Shown piece by piece: positions 15,841 through 24,475 of a DNA stretch of 26,423 nucleotides (the stretch's first letter is position 1; every line of letters starts with the position of its first letter). The stretch comes from CAYMRB01 sp964392615 (GTDB lineage: Bacteria > Planctomycetota > UBA8108). Location of the stretch: contig CAYMRB010000088.1 of assembly GCA_964392615.1 (NCBI GenBank), positions 1 to 26,423 on the forward strand, written 5' to 3'. Position numbers and translations under genes: made by a program. The notes under the pieces were generated by a model, which was not told where the DNA came from, did no database searches, and was given only the letters and a program-made list of their open reading frames with translations.

Positions 15841-16043
15841 AACGGCGATGGCGGCAGCGCGCCTCCGGCGAATAGGTAGCTGAGCAGGACGATGCCGTCG
15901 GTGATATCGATGCCGCCGGTATCGTTGACGTCGGCGGCGTCCTCGCAATCGAGGACCTCTGGCGAGCCGAGGAAGAGGAATCCGAAGATCAGAACGGCGT
16001 CGGTGAGGTCACCTCTCTCTTGCCCTGTGTCGCGACAGCGCTA
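15835..16043 (-). pseudogene. Gene fragment A (dockerin-like repeat pair)
   Basis: After an in-frame TAG (16043-16041) the frame reads RGDLTDAVLIFGFLFLGSP, then DVNDTGGIDITDGIVLLSYL and FAGGALPPSP. These are two copies of the dockerin-like calcium-binding repeat common at the ends of planctomycetal exoproteins. The expected D-x-N-x-D-G loop of the first copy is lost upstream of the stop. The coding frame then changes into fragment B near 15840. Confidence 0.6.
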
Positions 16044-16215
16044 TTGGCAGCCAGCGCTTTCGGTGCGTTCGGTGCATGGGGCAGCGCTCCGAAGTCCTCG
16101 CGTCATGCGGTCGAACCGCGGTCCTCGCGAGTTGCCGCGGGAGGGCAGTCCTTCGAGAGGGGCGGGATTCACGCCCTCGACCTGCCGTTCACCATCCTGC
16201 TGGTCGCGCCGGAAG

Positions 16216-16770
16216 TCAACTCATCGAGCGGCGTGCTGCCGCCGCCCGGCTTGACCAGCGTTCGTGGTGAACCTTCGCGGCATCGTAGCGCGTACGCGCC
16301 CCGAGGGTCTCGCCGGGCCAGCCGAGAGACACCATGCACATCGGGATCACGTTGGACGGCAGATCGAGGACCTTTCGGATGCGCGCGATCCGATCGTCTC
16401 CCGGATGGACGCCGAGCCAGACGCCGCCCAAGCCGAAGACGTTCGCCGCAAGCAGCAGGTTCTGCGTCGCCGCGCTGCAGTCTTGCAGCAGGTACGACAG
16501 CTGGCCGTCGTCCGCAGCGTCGATGTCGCCGCAGACGGCGATGGCGGCTCCAGCTTCGGCGATCATCGTTCCGTGGGGCAGGACTGCGGCGAGCGCGTCG
16601 CGCGTCTCTCTTTCTCGCGCGACGACGAAGCGCCACGGATCGGTGCAGCACGCCGACGGCGCAGCCATCGCGGCCTCGAGCAGATCCTCCAGCAGCTCCT
16701 TGGCGATCGGCCGGTCTTCGTAGACTCGAACGCTGCGGCGAGAGAAGATGAAGTCGAGCTTGGGGTTCAT
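16216..16770 (-). CDS. Nitroreductase-family flavoprotein
   Basis: This 184-residue protein starts at the ATG at 16770, with GAGG 5 bases upstream. It shows the family's FMN-binding N-terminus (FIFSRRSVRVYEDRPI), the helix and loop AAMAAPSACCTDPWRFVVAR, and the glycine-rich segment LLAANVFGLGGVWLGVHP. Known of the family: NAD(P)H-dependent FMN enzymes that reduce nitro compounds, quinones or related acceptors, usually as cytoplasmic dimers. The usual ending of close relatives is KVHxERW. Here KVHHERW is followed by 12 extra residues (SSRAAAARRSMS), running toward the debris at 16.0 kb, so the original stop was probably lost. It is divergent from the PqaA-like hydrolase gene. Confidence 0.9.
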   Translation of the reverse strand: MNPKLDFIFSRRSVRVYEDRPIAKELLEDLLEAAMAAPSACCTDPWRFVVARERETRDALAAVLPHGTMIAEAGAAIAVCGDIDAADDGQLSYLLQDCSAATQNLLLAANVFGLGGVWLGVHPGDDRIARIRKVLDLPSNVIPMCMVSLGWPGETLGARTRYDAAKVHHERWSSRAAAARRSMS

Positions 16771-16954
16771 GGTGACCTCGGTTGAGTTGCGAGCTCCTCC
16801 ACTTCGTTTCGAACGGCGAGTATGGCACGGAATCTCTTCGAACAGCCACCGTCTGCTTCCAGGCAAGCGGCTGGCCCGTCCGTCAACGGCGGCTGTGTCG
16901 GTCGTCGGTCGAGTCCAGGTCGTGGGAGTGAGCGATACCGGCAGTGGAGACCAG
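16771..16954. promoter_or_regulatory. Divergent intergenic region, nitroreductase / PqaA-like hydrolase
   Basis: This 184-base spacer must contain both promoters. Apart from the two ribosome sites (GAGG for the nitroreductase, GGAG for the hydrolase) I see no convincing promoter elements or palindromes. Confidence 0.35.
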
Positions 16955-18394
16955 ATGAAATCGAAGAGTAGGCCACACATGCGATCTCTGTTCCTGTGCC
17001 TCGCCCTGTTCTCGTGGTCGGCCGCGCGTGCCGAGGAGCCGCTGTTCAACCTGCAGGAGATCCTCGACGCGAGCACGCTCGACGTCGAGGTGCTCCAGGA
17101 GTGGCACACGGTCGATGGGTCGGTTCCGACGCGACAGAAGCTCATCGACATCCGAGTGGGGGAGTTGTGGCCGGAGCAGGACTATCGCGTGCCGGTCCGC
17201 ATGGTCGTTCCCTCCGGTAGCAAGGCCAAGGGCTTCCATCTGACCGGCGGGCACAGGCTCGAGGGAATCCGGCGAGACGTGCGGCCCAGAGGGATCGACG
17301 CCGAGCTGCTCGCGGGCGGCGTCGGGTTGGTGCACACCATCGTCCAGACACCGGACTCCTGGGGGAAAGCCGAGCTGGGCCGTGCGATGCACGAGCGCTT
17401 CATCGCGACGTTGAACCCGCACTATTCCATTCAGTACTGGGCCTGGCCCGCCACGCTGATGCGTGCCGCCACCGCGGCATTCGCCGAGACCGAGCACTTC
17501 GCGACCGGCAAGGTGGCGCTGTCCGGAGGGTCGAAGAACGGCGCGTCGCCGTCGGTCGCGATCATCCATGACAAGCGCATGACCGCACTACATGCAGCCG
17601 TCTCGCCGCCGTGGGACTCGCCGCTTCGGCTGTGCGATCGCGACGCGTGGCGTGAGCTCGACGCCTTCAACAAGCGCGACGGCGTCAGGAGGCCGCATCA
17701 CTTCCTGGGCGGGACGTTTGGCCCGATCTACAACCACGCCGCCTTGGCCGCCGGGCACGACTGGCCCGATCTGCAGCGGCTGGCCACGGGGCTCGCAGAC
17801 GACATCTTCGTGTCCAGGAATCTCCCGGCATTGAAGGCGCGTGGCGTCGACCTGCTGTTTCATCCCGGGACGCACGACTTCGTTGCCTTCGACCTCGCGT
17901 GGGGCGGGGCGCACTATCCACAGATTCCGGTCTACCTGCGGGCGAACTCCGGGCACGGCAAGAGGAGGGAGCGCGGCCAGGCCGAGGAACGGGAGCAGAA
18001 CAAGGCGGCGTTCCTATTGGGCCACTTCTTCACCGGCGTGAGTCCGCTGCTCGAGCCGCCGACCGTCGCGACGCGACGAACGGGCGGCAAGCTATCGATT
18101 ACCGTGACGTTCCCCGTGGGATCCGAGGCCGAGAGCGGCCGCATCTGGTGGATGTACGATCGCGGTCCCGATGGCAGCGTCGCGTACATCCGCGATCCGT
18201 TCCCTGCCGATCAATGGAAGGACATGAAGCTCGACGCGAAGAGGAAGGCTTGGACCGTGGAGATCGAGCTCGACACAGGCGCATCGCGCATCGACTTCTT
18301 CAGCAACCACCGCAAGACCGTGAGGTATGGGAATCGGCCCTACGAGACGTATCTCTCGTGCCCCTACACGCGGGTGGCGCTCGGGAAGAAGTAG
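16955..18394 (+). CDS. PhoPQ-activated (PqaA-like) alpha/beta hydrolase, secreted
   Basis: This is a 479-residue protein. The ATG at 16955 has GGAG 5 bases upstream; an internal ATG at 16979 would also give a signal peptide. The export signal is RSLFLCLALFSWSAARA. The nucleophile elbow is SGGSKNGAS with Ser193, in the G-x-S-K-x-G form of the PhoPQ-activated family. The acid and base candidates lie in LLFHPGTHDFVAFDLAWGG and in YLRANSGHGK. The region of about 380-475 is a beta-rich tail (TGGKLSITVTFPVG). Family members are predicted serine hydrolases of unknown substrate; the name comes from Salmonella regulation and does not imply PhoPQ control here. The neighbours give no substrate, and it appears monocistronic. 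Confidence 0.85.
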   Translation: MKSKSRPHMRSLFLCLALFSWSAARAEEPLFNLQEILDASTLDVEVLQEWHTVDGSVPTRQKLIDIRVGELWPEQDYRVPVRMVVPSGSKAKGFHLTGGHRLEGIRRDVRPRGIDAELLAGGVGLVHTIVQTPDSWGKAELGRAMHERFIATLNPHYSIQYWAWPATLMRAATAAFAETEHFATGKVALSGGSKNGASPSVAIIHDKRMTALHAAVSPPWDSPLRLCDRDAWRELDAFNKRDGVRRPHHFLGGTFGPIYNHAALAAGHDWPDLQRLATGLADDIFVSRNLPALKARGVDLLFHPGTHDFVAFDLAWGGAHYPQIPVYLRANSGHGKRRERGQAEEREQNKAAFLLGHFFTGVSPLLEPPTVATRRTGGKLSITVTFPVGSEAESGRIWWMYDRGPDGSVAYIRDPFPADQWKDMKLDAKRKAWTVEIELDTGASRIDFFSNHRKTVRYGNRPYETYLSCPYTRVALGKK

Positions 18395-18637
18395 CGCTAG
18401 CGCGTCGTGCTCGGCGAGTGTCGGACACCGCGAACTCCGCGCGGATCCAATCGAGCCGCAGCGTGAGCTCGAGGGAGTCCGGCGTGACCTCCTGAAACGC
18501 GATGACTGACAGCTCTGATACCCTGCACGCAGGCGTCGGCTGCACGATCGCGGGCCGACTCAGCTGGAGGGTGACGATGGCGACAGAAACCGACGTGTGG
18601 CGTTTCGATCGCGAAAGGCGCGGGCTGACAGGAGGGC
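18395..18637. other. Convergent intergenic spacer with a possible minus-strand coding remnant
   Basis: This 243-base spacer separates two convergent genes. The minus strand holds an open stretch whose translation has unusually balanced composition (for example SELSVIAFQEVTPDSLELTL). It has no start or ribosome site and no family I recognise. It may be a remnant or chance. Confidence 0.3.
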
Positions 18638-19915
18638 TCACACGGGTCTGCGCCAATACGTCACGCTGCGCAGCAGCCACTCCGCCGGTCCGATCCGGAA
18701 GAACCGCAGCCACGCGGTCGCCACGATGAGCAACGACGCCGCGACGACGAACACGAGGCCCCAGAGCTCGACGCGGCTCATCGTGCCGAAGAGCCCGAGT
18801 CCCCAGCGCTGAAACACGCCGAAGAGGATGAGCGACTCGAGGAGGTAACAGCTCAGCGCCGTGCGGCCGACGGCCTCGAAGGGGCGCGCCCAGCGACCGG
18901 GTTCCCTCTGCGCGAAGAGCCAGCCGATCGCGCCGACATAGGCGAACGCGAGGCCGAGGCTGCCCGTGTACTGCGCGAGCTCCGTCCCGGCGTAGATCGC
19001 GATCGACCCGCCCTGGCTCGCCAGCAGCACATTCGCCAGAATCTGGACCGGCAGGCCGAGCAGCAGTCCCCACTTCACGAGCGCGCCGAACCGCGCTCTG
19101 GCGTCGGGATGGTCGGAGCGCAGAAACCAATCGCACTTCGCGAGCGCCATTCCGATCAGGAACAGGCCGCCGATTCGCCACGAGAAGTAGAACGCGATGA
19201 AGACGACGGCGACAACCCACACCGCGAACCGCATCGCCAACCCGTGTCCGAACGATCCCTCGCGGTAAACGACGGTCTCGAGCGGCGGCTCGAAGCTCCA
19301 TATTTTCGCGAAGAACTCGTCGAAGTCGCCGTGGACGAGGGCGCGGGCATCGTCGACCGTCAGCGAGCCGAGCCCGCGCAGCTCGCGGCAGAACCAGGTC
19401 TCGAACTCCGCATACTCCTCCACTCCCGACACCGACAGCACGGTCAGCAGGAGGACGAGTCCACCCATGAAGAGCACGGGGATAGCGAACAGCGAGCCGC
19501 CAATCCACGCGAGCGCGCGAGCACCGAGCCCCGCAAGCAAGAAGAGGACGAGCCCGCCGACGGCGTACGAAAACAGGATGTCGCCGGGCCAGAGGAGGAG
19601 GCCGTGCGCGACGCCGACGACGCCGAGGACGGCGAAGCGGCGCAGCATTCGACCGGCGAACGAGTGCCCCGCGGCCTCGGCGCTTCGCCGCATCACGACG
19701 ATGCCGACGCCGAAGAGCAGCGAGAAGATCGAGATGAACTTGTAGTCGACCGCGAACCGGGTCGCGTGGATGGCGATCTGCTCGCCGATTGCCGCCGCCG
19801 CCGGGATGCCGCCCTCGACCGTCGCCAGCGGCCACGCGAAGTACGGGATATTCGCGGGGAGAATCCCGAGGATCGCGATGCCGCGCAGAACGTCGATGTG
19901 GCGGCTGCGTTTCAC
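18638..19915 (-). CDS. DUF418-family integral membrane protein
   Basis: This 425-residue protein starts with GTG at 19915. Its start overlaps the stop of the upstream glycosidase gene by four bases (GTGA), so it is probably translated by coupling. The start gives the standard family N-terminus RHIDVLRGIAILGILPANI. About ten hydrophobic helices follow, including FISIFSLLFGVGIVVM, GLLLWPGDILFSYAVGGLVL and WVVAVVFIAFYFSW. The conserved C-terminal DUF418 segment is AVGRTALSCYLLESLILFGV, ending GPAEWLLRSVTYWRRP. The family is predicted to be membrane-embedded, is related to the acyltransferase-3 fold, and its biochemistry is unknown. Operon position suggests a role linked to the glycosidase or its substrate, but this is inference. 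Confidence 0.9.
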   Translation of the reverse strand: MKRSRHIDVLRGIAILGILPANIPYFAWPLATVEGGIPAAAAIGEQIAIHATRFAVDYKFISIFSLLFGVGIVVMRRSAEAAGHSFAGRMLRRFAVLGVVGVAHGLLLWPGDILFSYAVGGLVLFLLAGLGARALAWIGGSLFAIPVLFMGGLVLLLTVLSVSGVEEYAEFETWFCRELRGLGSLTVDDARALVHGDFDEFFAKIWSFEPPLETVVYREGSFGHGLAMRFAVWVVAVVFIAFYFSWRIGGLFLIGMALAKCDWFLRSDHPDARARFGALVKWGLLLGLPVQILANVLLASQGGSIAIYAGTELAQYTGSLGLAFAYVGAIGWLFAQREPGRWARPFEAVGRTALSCYLLESLILFGVFQRWGLGLFGTMSRVELWGLVFVVAASLLIVATAWLRFFRIGPAEWLLRSVTYWRRPV

Positions 19916-21939
19916 GGTGTGGCTGTCTTGATCTCGACGACCGCGATGGCCAATGCTGGAAGCTCGACGCGGATCGGGGCCGTAGCGGCGTGCTTGCCGA
20001 CGAGTTGCTGCGTGTGGCCGAAGACGCTGCGCACCTCGAACGACGTCGCACGGTCCACCGTCGGCACGTCGAGGAGATCTGCGAGGGTGCCCTCGATGCT
20101 GCGGCTCTCGGCGCTCGGGTTGCGAAGCGCGAGCGTGCCGTTTCTGGCGTCATACGCGGCGAAGCCGTAGGCCTCGCCGCGGCCGGGATCGCCGCCGACC
20201 ATGTGGCTCCAGCGGAAGAGCTGCTCGTGGCGTTTCGCCCAGTGGGAGACCCGCGCCAGCATCTTCCAGCGGTCGAGCGTCAGGTCGTCGCCGCGCACGT
20301 ACCAATCGTGATGCAGCGACGTGCGCGCGGCGAGCCACCACGCGCCGCGCTCGAACACCTCGTCGCTATTGCCGGCGATGCGGCCGTGGACGATGTCGAA
20401 CGTGACGAATGCGGAGACCGGCATGTCCGTCGTCCGGTGACGTTGGAGGCAGATGTCGAGAAATGTGTTGTGACGGTCGAACGGCGCGCCGACGCCCGCA
20501 TGGAAGTCGTCGCGACCACCGCGCCACACGAAGTCCGCGTGCAACAACCAGAACGGCGACGGGCTCGACCCCGACGTGTAGCCGATCAGCAGATCCGGGC
20601 GGCCGCGGCGCCAGGCATCGAAGACGCCGATGAGCGCGTCCATCTGCTCGATCGCGGCTCCCGGGCCGACCGCGTGACCGTGATCGGCCACGGCGCAGTC
20701 CGGCCAGAAGCCGTCGACCTTGATGTAGTCCATGCCGCGCGCGGCCCACTGCGCGAAGCTCTCCTCGACGTGGCGACGGTACCGCGGACCGACGAGGCAC
20801 AGTCGGTCGCGTTGGATCTCGTAGCCGACCTCGCGAGCGTACGCGACGCGCTTCGGCCGATACGCGTAGCCGCCGATCGGCCCGAACCAGAGCGAGATGT
20901 CCATCGACGCCGGTCGCGCGGCGTCCTGCAGCGCCTTCCAGCCGCCGGGGAAGCGCTCGCGGTGCAGGCGGCCCCAGATGCCGACGTCCTTGTTCCAGTC
21001 GAAGTCCCAACCGTCGTCGAGCGTGAACGAGTCGATCGGCACGCCGCTGGCGATCTTCGCCTGCGCGACGGTCGCCACGAGTGCGAGCGGGTTCGACTTG
21101 TCCTTGAAGTACCAGTCATTGACGTAGAAGACCATGCGCGCCCTGACCGCACGCATCGCGTCGACCGCCCCCAGGAACGCGCGGCGGGCCGCGCCGGATC
21201 GGGCGACGCCGATCAGGAGCTGCGGCGTGCGTGTGCGCGTCGTCTTGCCTTCCTCGTCACGGTGGCTGGCCGGTGCGACACGACACGGCATACGGCACGC
21301 GATCTTGCCTTCGGCCGCGAAGTTCTCGGCTCCGGGATGTGCGATCGCGACGAACCCATCGGCGATGTAGACGGCCTGCCCACAGCCGCTCGGATAGCCG
21401 AGGGTCGGGACGACGCCACCGGCCGCCGCGGGCCCCTTCGCATCGACGCACGGCCACGCGGCCAAGCGCACCGCGACGATGCGGCGGTCGTTCGCAGCGG
21501 GGTCGCGAGCGTCACGGATCTCGAGCCAGCGCGTCGCCCACCACTGGGCAGCGTCGAGACGCGTTACGCAGCGGACCTCCAGGCCGTCAGCCGCGAAGTC
21601 GAGAACGAGCTGGCGAATCGTCGGGCTCACGGTCACCCGCGACACCGATCTCAGCGCGAGGTCGCGGTCGCGAACCAGCTTGCCGTCGGCGAGCTCGAGC
21701 GCGAACGTGTCGCCGGCGAGCTGAAGCGCGTCGCCGGTGAGTCGGTTCTCGAGTCGCGCAACTCGATCTTGCAGGGCCGCGGGTCGATCGGCGGCCGGCA
21801 TCACGAGGCGCAGATGCTCGTTGGCTATGGAGGCTGAGTCACGATCGATGCGCACGTCGACCGGATGCCCGGCGGCATGCAGCACGCACGTCAGACAACA
21901 CACGAGGAACGCTGCGAGCAGTCGGCGATCGATCGGCAT
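19912..21939 (-). CDS. Clan GH-D (melibiase-like) secreted glycoside hydrolase
   Basis: This is a 675-residue protein read from the ATG at 21939. Residues 1-23 are a signal peptide (RLLAAFLVCCLTCVLHAAG). A beta-rich N-terminal domain covers about 25-265 and a TIM barrel about 266-590. The barrel shows DSFTLDDGWDFDW (D308, D309), MDYIKVDGFWPDC (D409 in the K-V-D position of the clan GH-D nucleophile) and DFVWRGGRDDFHAG (acid/base candidates D469, D477, D478). A beta-sandwich tail ends the protein (GTLALRNPSAESRSIEGTL). Alpha-galactosidase is the likely activity class (GH27/GH36 relatives), but the exact family and substrate cannot be set by eye. It sits 35 bases after the second UroD-like gene and overlaps the DUF418 gene. 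Confidence 0.8.
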   Translation of the reverse strand: MPIDRRLLAAFLVCCLTCVLHAAGHPVDVRIDRDSASIANEHLRLVMPAADRPAALQDRVARLENRLTGDALQLAGDTFALELADGKLVRDRDLALRSVSRVTVSPTIRQLVLDFAADGLEVRCVTRLDAAQWWATRWLEIRDARDPAANDRRIVAVRLAAWPCVDAKGPAAAGGVVPTLGYPSGCGQAVYIADGFVAIAHPGAENFAAEGKIACRMPCRVAPASHRDEEGKTTRTRTPQLLIGVARSGAARRAFLGAVDAMRAVRARMVFYVNDWYFKDKSNPLALVATVAQAKIASGVPIDSFTLDDGWDFDWNKDVGIWGRLHRERFPGGWKALQDAARPASMDISLWFGPIGGYAYRPKRVAYAREVGYEIQRDRLCLVGPRYRRHVEESFAQWAARGMDYIKVDGFWPDCAVADHGHAVGPGAAIEQMDALIGVFDAWRRGRPDLLIGYTSGSSPSPFWLLHADFVWRGGRDDFHAGVGAPFDRHNTFLDICLQRHRTTDMPVSAFVTFDIVHGRIAGNSDEVFERGAWWLAARTSLHHDWYVRGDDLTLDRWKMLARVSHWAKRHEQLFRWSHMVGGDPGRGEAYGFAAYDARNGTLALRNPSAESRSIEGTLADLLDVPTVDRATSFEVRSVFGHTQQLVGKHAATAPIRVELPALAIAVVEIKTATP

Positions 21940-21974
21940 GGCGATACCGGTAGCCTCGGCAGGTGGGAGTCGAA

Positions 21975-23141
21975 TCAGTAGCGGCCGTACTCCAGGCCCG
22001 CCTCGATGAACGCATCGTAGTTCTCTTCGGTGCGCGGCGAGAGCGGGATGTTGATCGGCGACGCGGTCGGCATCAGCACGAAGCCGCCGCCATCCTTCGC
22101 CTGGCGCAGAATGCGGCGGACTTCGGCCCGTACTTCGTCCGGCGTTCCGGCTTCGAGGACTTTGACCTCGATGTTCCCCCAGACCGAGACGCCGCGCTCC
22201 GCACAACGGCGCTTGACCTCGTCGATCTCGATGTCGCCATCCGGCGGCGGCTCGCACGGATCGATCCCGTCGCAGCCCGTCGCGAGGATCATGTCGAGGA
22301 CTCGAGCGATGTTGCCGTGGCAGTGCAGGCGCACCTTGCCGCCACGCGCGTGGATCGTTTCGGTCATCTTCGTCACGTGAGGGAGCATGAATCGCTCGAA
22401 CATCGCCGGCGGCAGGTGCGGCGGTGTCATGTACTCGGGGCCGCAGATGCGGTAGACGTCGACGATGCAGCAGTCGAGCTGGCGGCGCAGGTTCTCCATG
22501 ACCCGCTCCGCGACGACCTCGACGGTGCGGGCGAAGTGCTCGGTCTCCTCGAAGGCCCACAGCAGATAGCTCTCGAACGACATGAGCTCGGCTGCGAGGT
22601 AGGCCGGATCACCGAGCGAGGCCATCACGAGGCCGCGGTCGCCGAGCTCGTCGTGTACGCGCGGCAGATCCGATGCGTCGTAGCTGCCGGGCTCGTACGG
22701 CACGCTGAGGGCGCGGTCGACGTCGTCGAGGCTCTTGCAGAAGTGCTCGAGCGTCCACGTCGTGTGGATGAGCGAATCGGTCATCGTCACGGATCGCAGA
22801 TCGCCGGCGGGCGTGTGGACGACGCGCGTCGTCGTCGTTTCGGTACCGTGCGTCTCCTCGTGGACGTCGACCTCCACGGGGTAGTCGGAGCACAGGAAGC
22901 GCTCGGTGGCGATGTACTTGTCGGTGACCGGCGCGGGATCCCAGTTCGTGATGCAATCGGTCGAGGAGCGAATCCGCTCCATCAGCGACGCATAACTCGG
23001 CTGCAGGTTGTACCAGTCCTTGCTGTCACACCCGGCGAGCTCGTAGGTGTTGATCGGCACGCGGTCGGGCGTGCCGCACTCGAGCGCGGTCAGCAGGCGT
23101 CGGCGGCCGGTCCACTTATCGTCGGATGAAGCTTCGGGCAT
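21975..23141 (-). CDS. UroD-like (MtaA/CmuA superfamily) protein, copy 2
   Basis: This 388-residue protein is read from the ATG at 23141; the ribosome site is weak. It follows the family plan: RRLLTALECGTPDRVPI at the N-terminus, IVDVYRICGPEYMTPPHLPP in the middle, and VRLHCHGNIARVLDMILATG, DGIDPCEPPPDGDI, VWGNIEVKVLEAG and GGGFVLMPTASPI toward the end. The barrel metal site reads H273-C-H275-G, where copy 1 reads H-T-C-G and MtaA has H-x-C. The second Cys ligand is therefore His here, and the third ligand is not apparent. It is too diverged from copy 1 to be a recent duplicate. As first gene of a run with a glycosidase and DUF418, a catabolic role is more likely than heme synthesis. The substrate is unknown. 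Confidence 0.87.
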   Translation of the reverse strand: MPEASSDDKWTGRRRLLTALECGTPDRVPINTYELAGCDSKDWYNLQPSYASLMERIRSSTDCITNWDPAPVTDKYIATERFLCSDYPVEVDVHEETHGTETTTTRVVHTPAGDLRSVTMTDSLIHTTWTLEHFCKSLDDVDRALSVPYEPGSYDASDLPRVHDELGDRGLVMASLGDPAYLAAELMSFESYLLWAFEETEHFARTVEVVAERVMENLRRQLDCCIVDVYRICGPEYMTPPHLPPAMFERFMLPHVTKMTETIHARGGKVRLHCHGNIARVLDMILATGCDGIDPCEPPPDGDIEIDEVKRRCAERGVSVWGNIEVKVLEAGTPDEVRAEVRRILRQAKDGGGFVLMPTASPINIPLSPRTEENYDAFIEAGLEYGRY

Positions 23142-23169
23142 GTTTTTCTCGTGTTCGTTTTGCTGCCGA

Positions 23170-23192
23170 GTCTCGCGCAAGCACGGCGAGAC
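23170..23192. repeat. 7-bp stem-loop between the helical exoprotein and UroD-like copy 2
   Basis: GTCTCGC (23170-23176) and GCGAGAC (23186-23192) pair perfectly around a 9-base loop. The minus strand has no T-run after the stem, so it is not a standard terminator; it may be a leader hairpin of the UroD-like gene. Confidence 0.4.
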
Positions 23193-23239
23193 GGTCAAGG
23201 GCTGTCGCGAAGGAAGAAGAACGCAGGCAGGCGGGGACA

Positions 23240-24475
23240 TCACCGGTTGCCGACGTCCTCGTCCCACTTCCGTCCCTCCAGCGCCCAAAGCGCCCACACG
23301 CATTTCGCGATGAGGTAGTAGTCGCCGCGACACCACTCGACGTCGACGAAGCTCGAGATCTGCCGCGCATCGAGCCACTCGACGAAGACCGCGGCGTCGA
23401 ACAACGCGCGCGAGAAGTGCGGTGGGCTCGTGTAGTTCTCGCCGCCGATGAGCCGCGGTCCGAACGCGACGTGCCACGCGTTGCGGGCCTCGCGAAAGGC
23501 GGCGAGTCGCCGTACCGCGACGCCGTCGGTCAGCTCGCGAAGCGCGAATCCGACGCACGGCGCGAGGTCGATCCAGCGCGCGAGCTTCGCGGCGTGGAGC
23601 GAGTGCGATGCCGACGTCTTCGATGCTTCGAGCAGGCGTGGATTGACGCGTTCGAGGTTGATCCGCAGCGCGAGCATCTGGACCGCGCGGCTCAGCGCTC
23701 GCGACTCGGTCGTTTTGTCGCCTGCCCCTCGCGCGAGCCGCAGGCAGCCGATAACGCCGGCGAGGTCGCCGTTGAGCTGCTCTGCCTCGTCGCGTTCGTG
23801 ATGCCTCCGAATGTCGAATCGGTAGTCGTTCGCGAGGATCGGCTCCATGCGCGAGCGGATGGTTCGCCAGCGCGCGGGCGTCAGCTCGTCGCCACCGCCT
23901 GCCCAGTGCGTCCACGCCCAGAGCGCGTAGACGCCGAACGCGTTGGTGGCTCGCGCGCGGCCGTCGGATCGCAGGTGATCCGGCACGGCGTACGATTCCC
24001 GCGGACGCCCAGCGCGGTGCTCGAAGCCGTCGACCTCCCACGGCGGTCGAGCGGTGAGTTGCCGGCGCAGGAAGTCACGGACGCGCGTCGCGGTCTTGTC
24101 CGGGAGAACGGGAACGGCCAGCGACAGCGCCCAGAACATCTCGTCCGGGTGGCCGAAGCAGCTCTCGTGGCCGCTGATGCCGAGTGTCATGTGGAACGAG
24201 CGGAAGGGAAACCCGTCGAGGAAGTCGCGCACGTGGCGATCGAGCTTCGCGCGGATGCGAGCGGCCTCCGGGCAATCACCGGCGGGGCGCTCGAGACGGG
24301 GAGCGCGCCACAGAAGCGCCCGCACGGCGTCGGCGTCGAGCGAAATCGGCGGCGCGACGGCAGACTGACGACTCGAGTCGACGACGTTCTGGCCGCGCGT
24401 CGTCGGGGAAGCTGCGAGCGCAGTGACGCAGAGGGCGAAGATCCGAAGCCGGGCGATGGTGCCATGCGTCCTCAT
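23240..24475 (-). CDS. Secreted protein of unknown family, probably helical
   Basis: This is a 411-residue protein. Its ATG (24475-24473) overlaps the TGA of the PQQ-like gene by four bases (ATGA), which fixes the start and implies coupled translation. An export signal is visible (LRIFALCVTALAASPTTRG). The mature part is rich in amphipathic helices with repeated aromatic and charged motifs (GHPDEMFWALSLAVPVLP, NAFGVYALWAWTHWAGGG, DYYLIAKCVWALWALEG). This resembles (alpha/alpha) toroids of polysaccharide-processing enzymes, but that is only an impression. I do not recognise a family or catalytic motif. Conserved-looking features for a search are GISGHESCFGHPDE and GGENYTSPPHFSRALFDAAV. Its partner in function is probably the PQQ-like protein. 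Confidence 0.8.
   Translation of the reverse strand: MRTHGTIARLRIFALCVTALAASPTTRGQNVVDSSRQSAVAPPISLDADAVRALLWRAPRLERPAGDCPEAARIRAKLDRHVRDFLDGFPFRSFHMTLGISGHESCFGHPDEMFWALSLAVPVLPDKTATRVRDFLRRQLTARPPWEVDGFEHRAGRPRESYAVPDHLRSDGRARATNAFGVYALWAWTHWAGGGDELTPARWRTIRSRMEPILANDYRFDIRRHHERDEAEQLNGDLAGVIGCLRLARGAGDKTTESRALSRAVQMLALRINLERVNPRLLEASKTSASHSLHAAKLARWIDLAPCVGFALRELTDGVAVRRLAAFREARNAWHVAFGPRLIGGENYTSPPHFSRALFDAAVFVEWLDARQISSFVDVEWCRGDYYLIAKCVWALWALEGRKWDEDVGNR

Noticed and set aside
19789..21837. A 682-codon plus-strand open frame over the DUF418 and glycosidase genes.
   Set aside because: It spans the junction of two clear minus-strand genes and has no motif or ribosome site.
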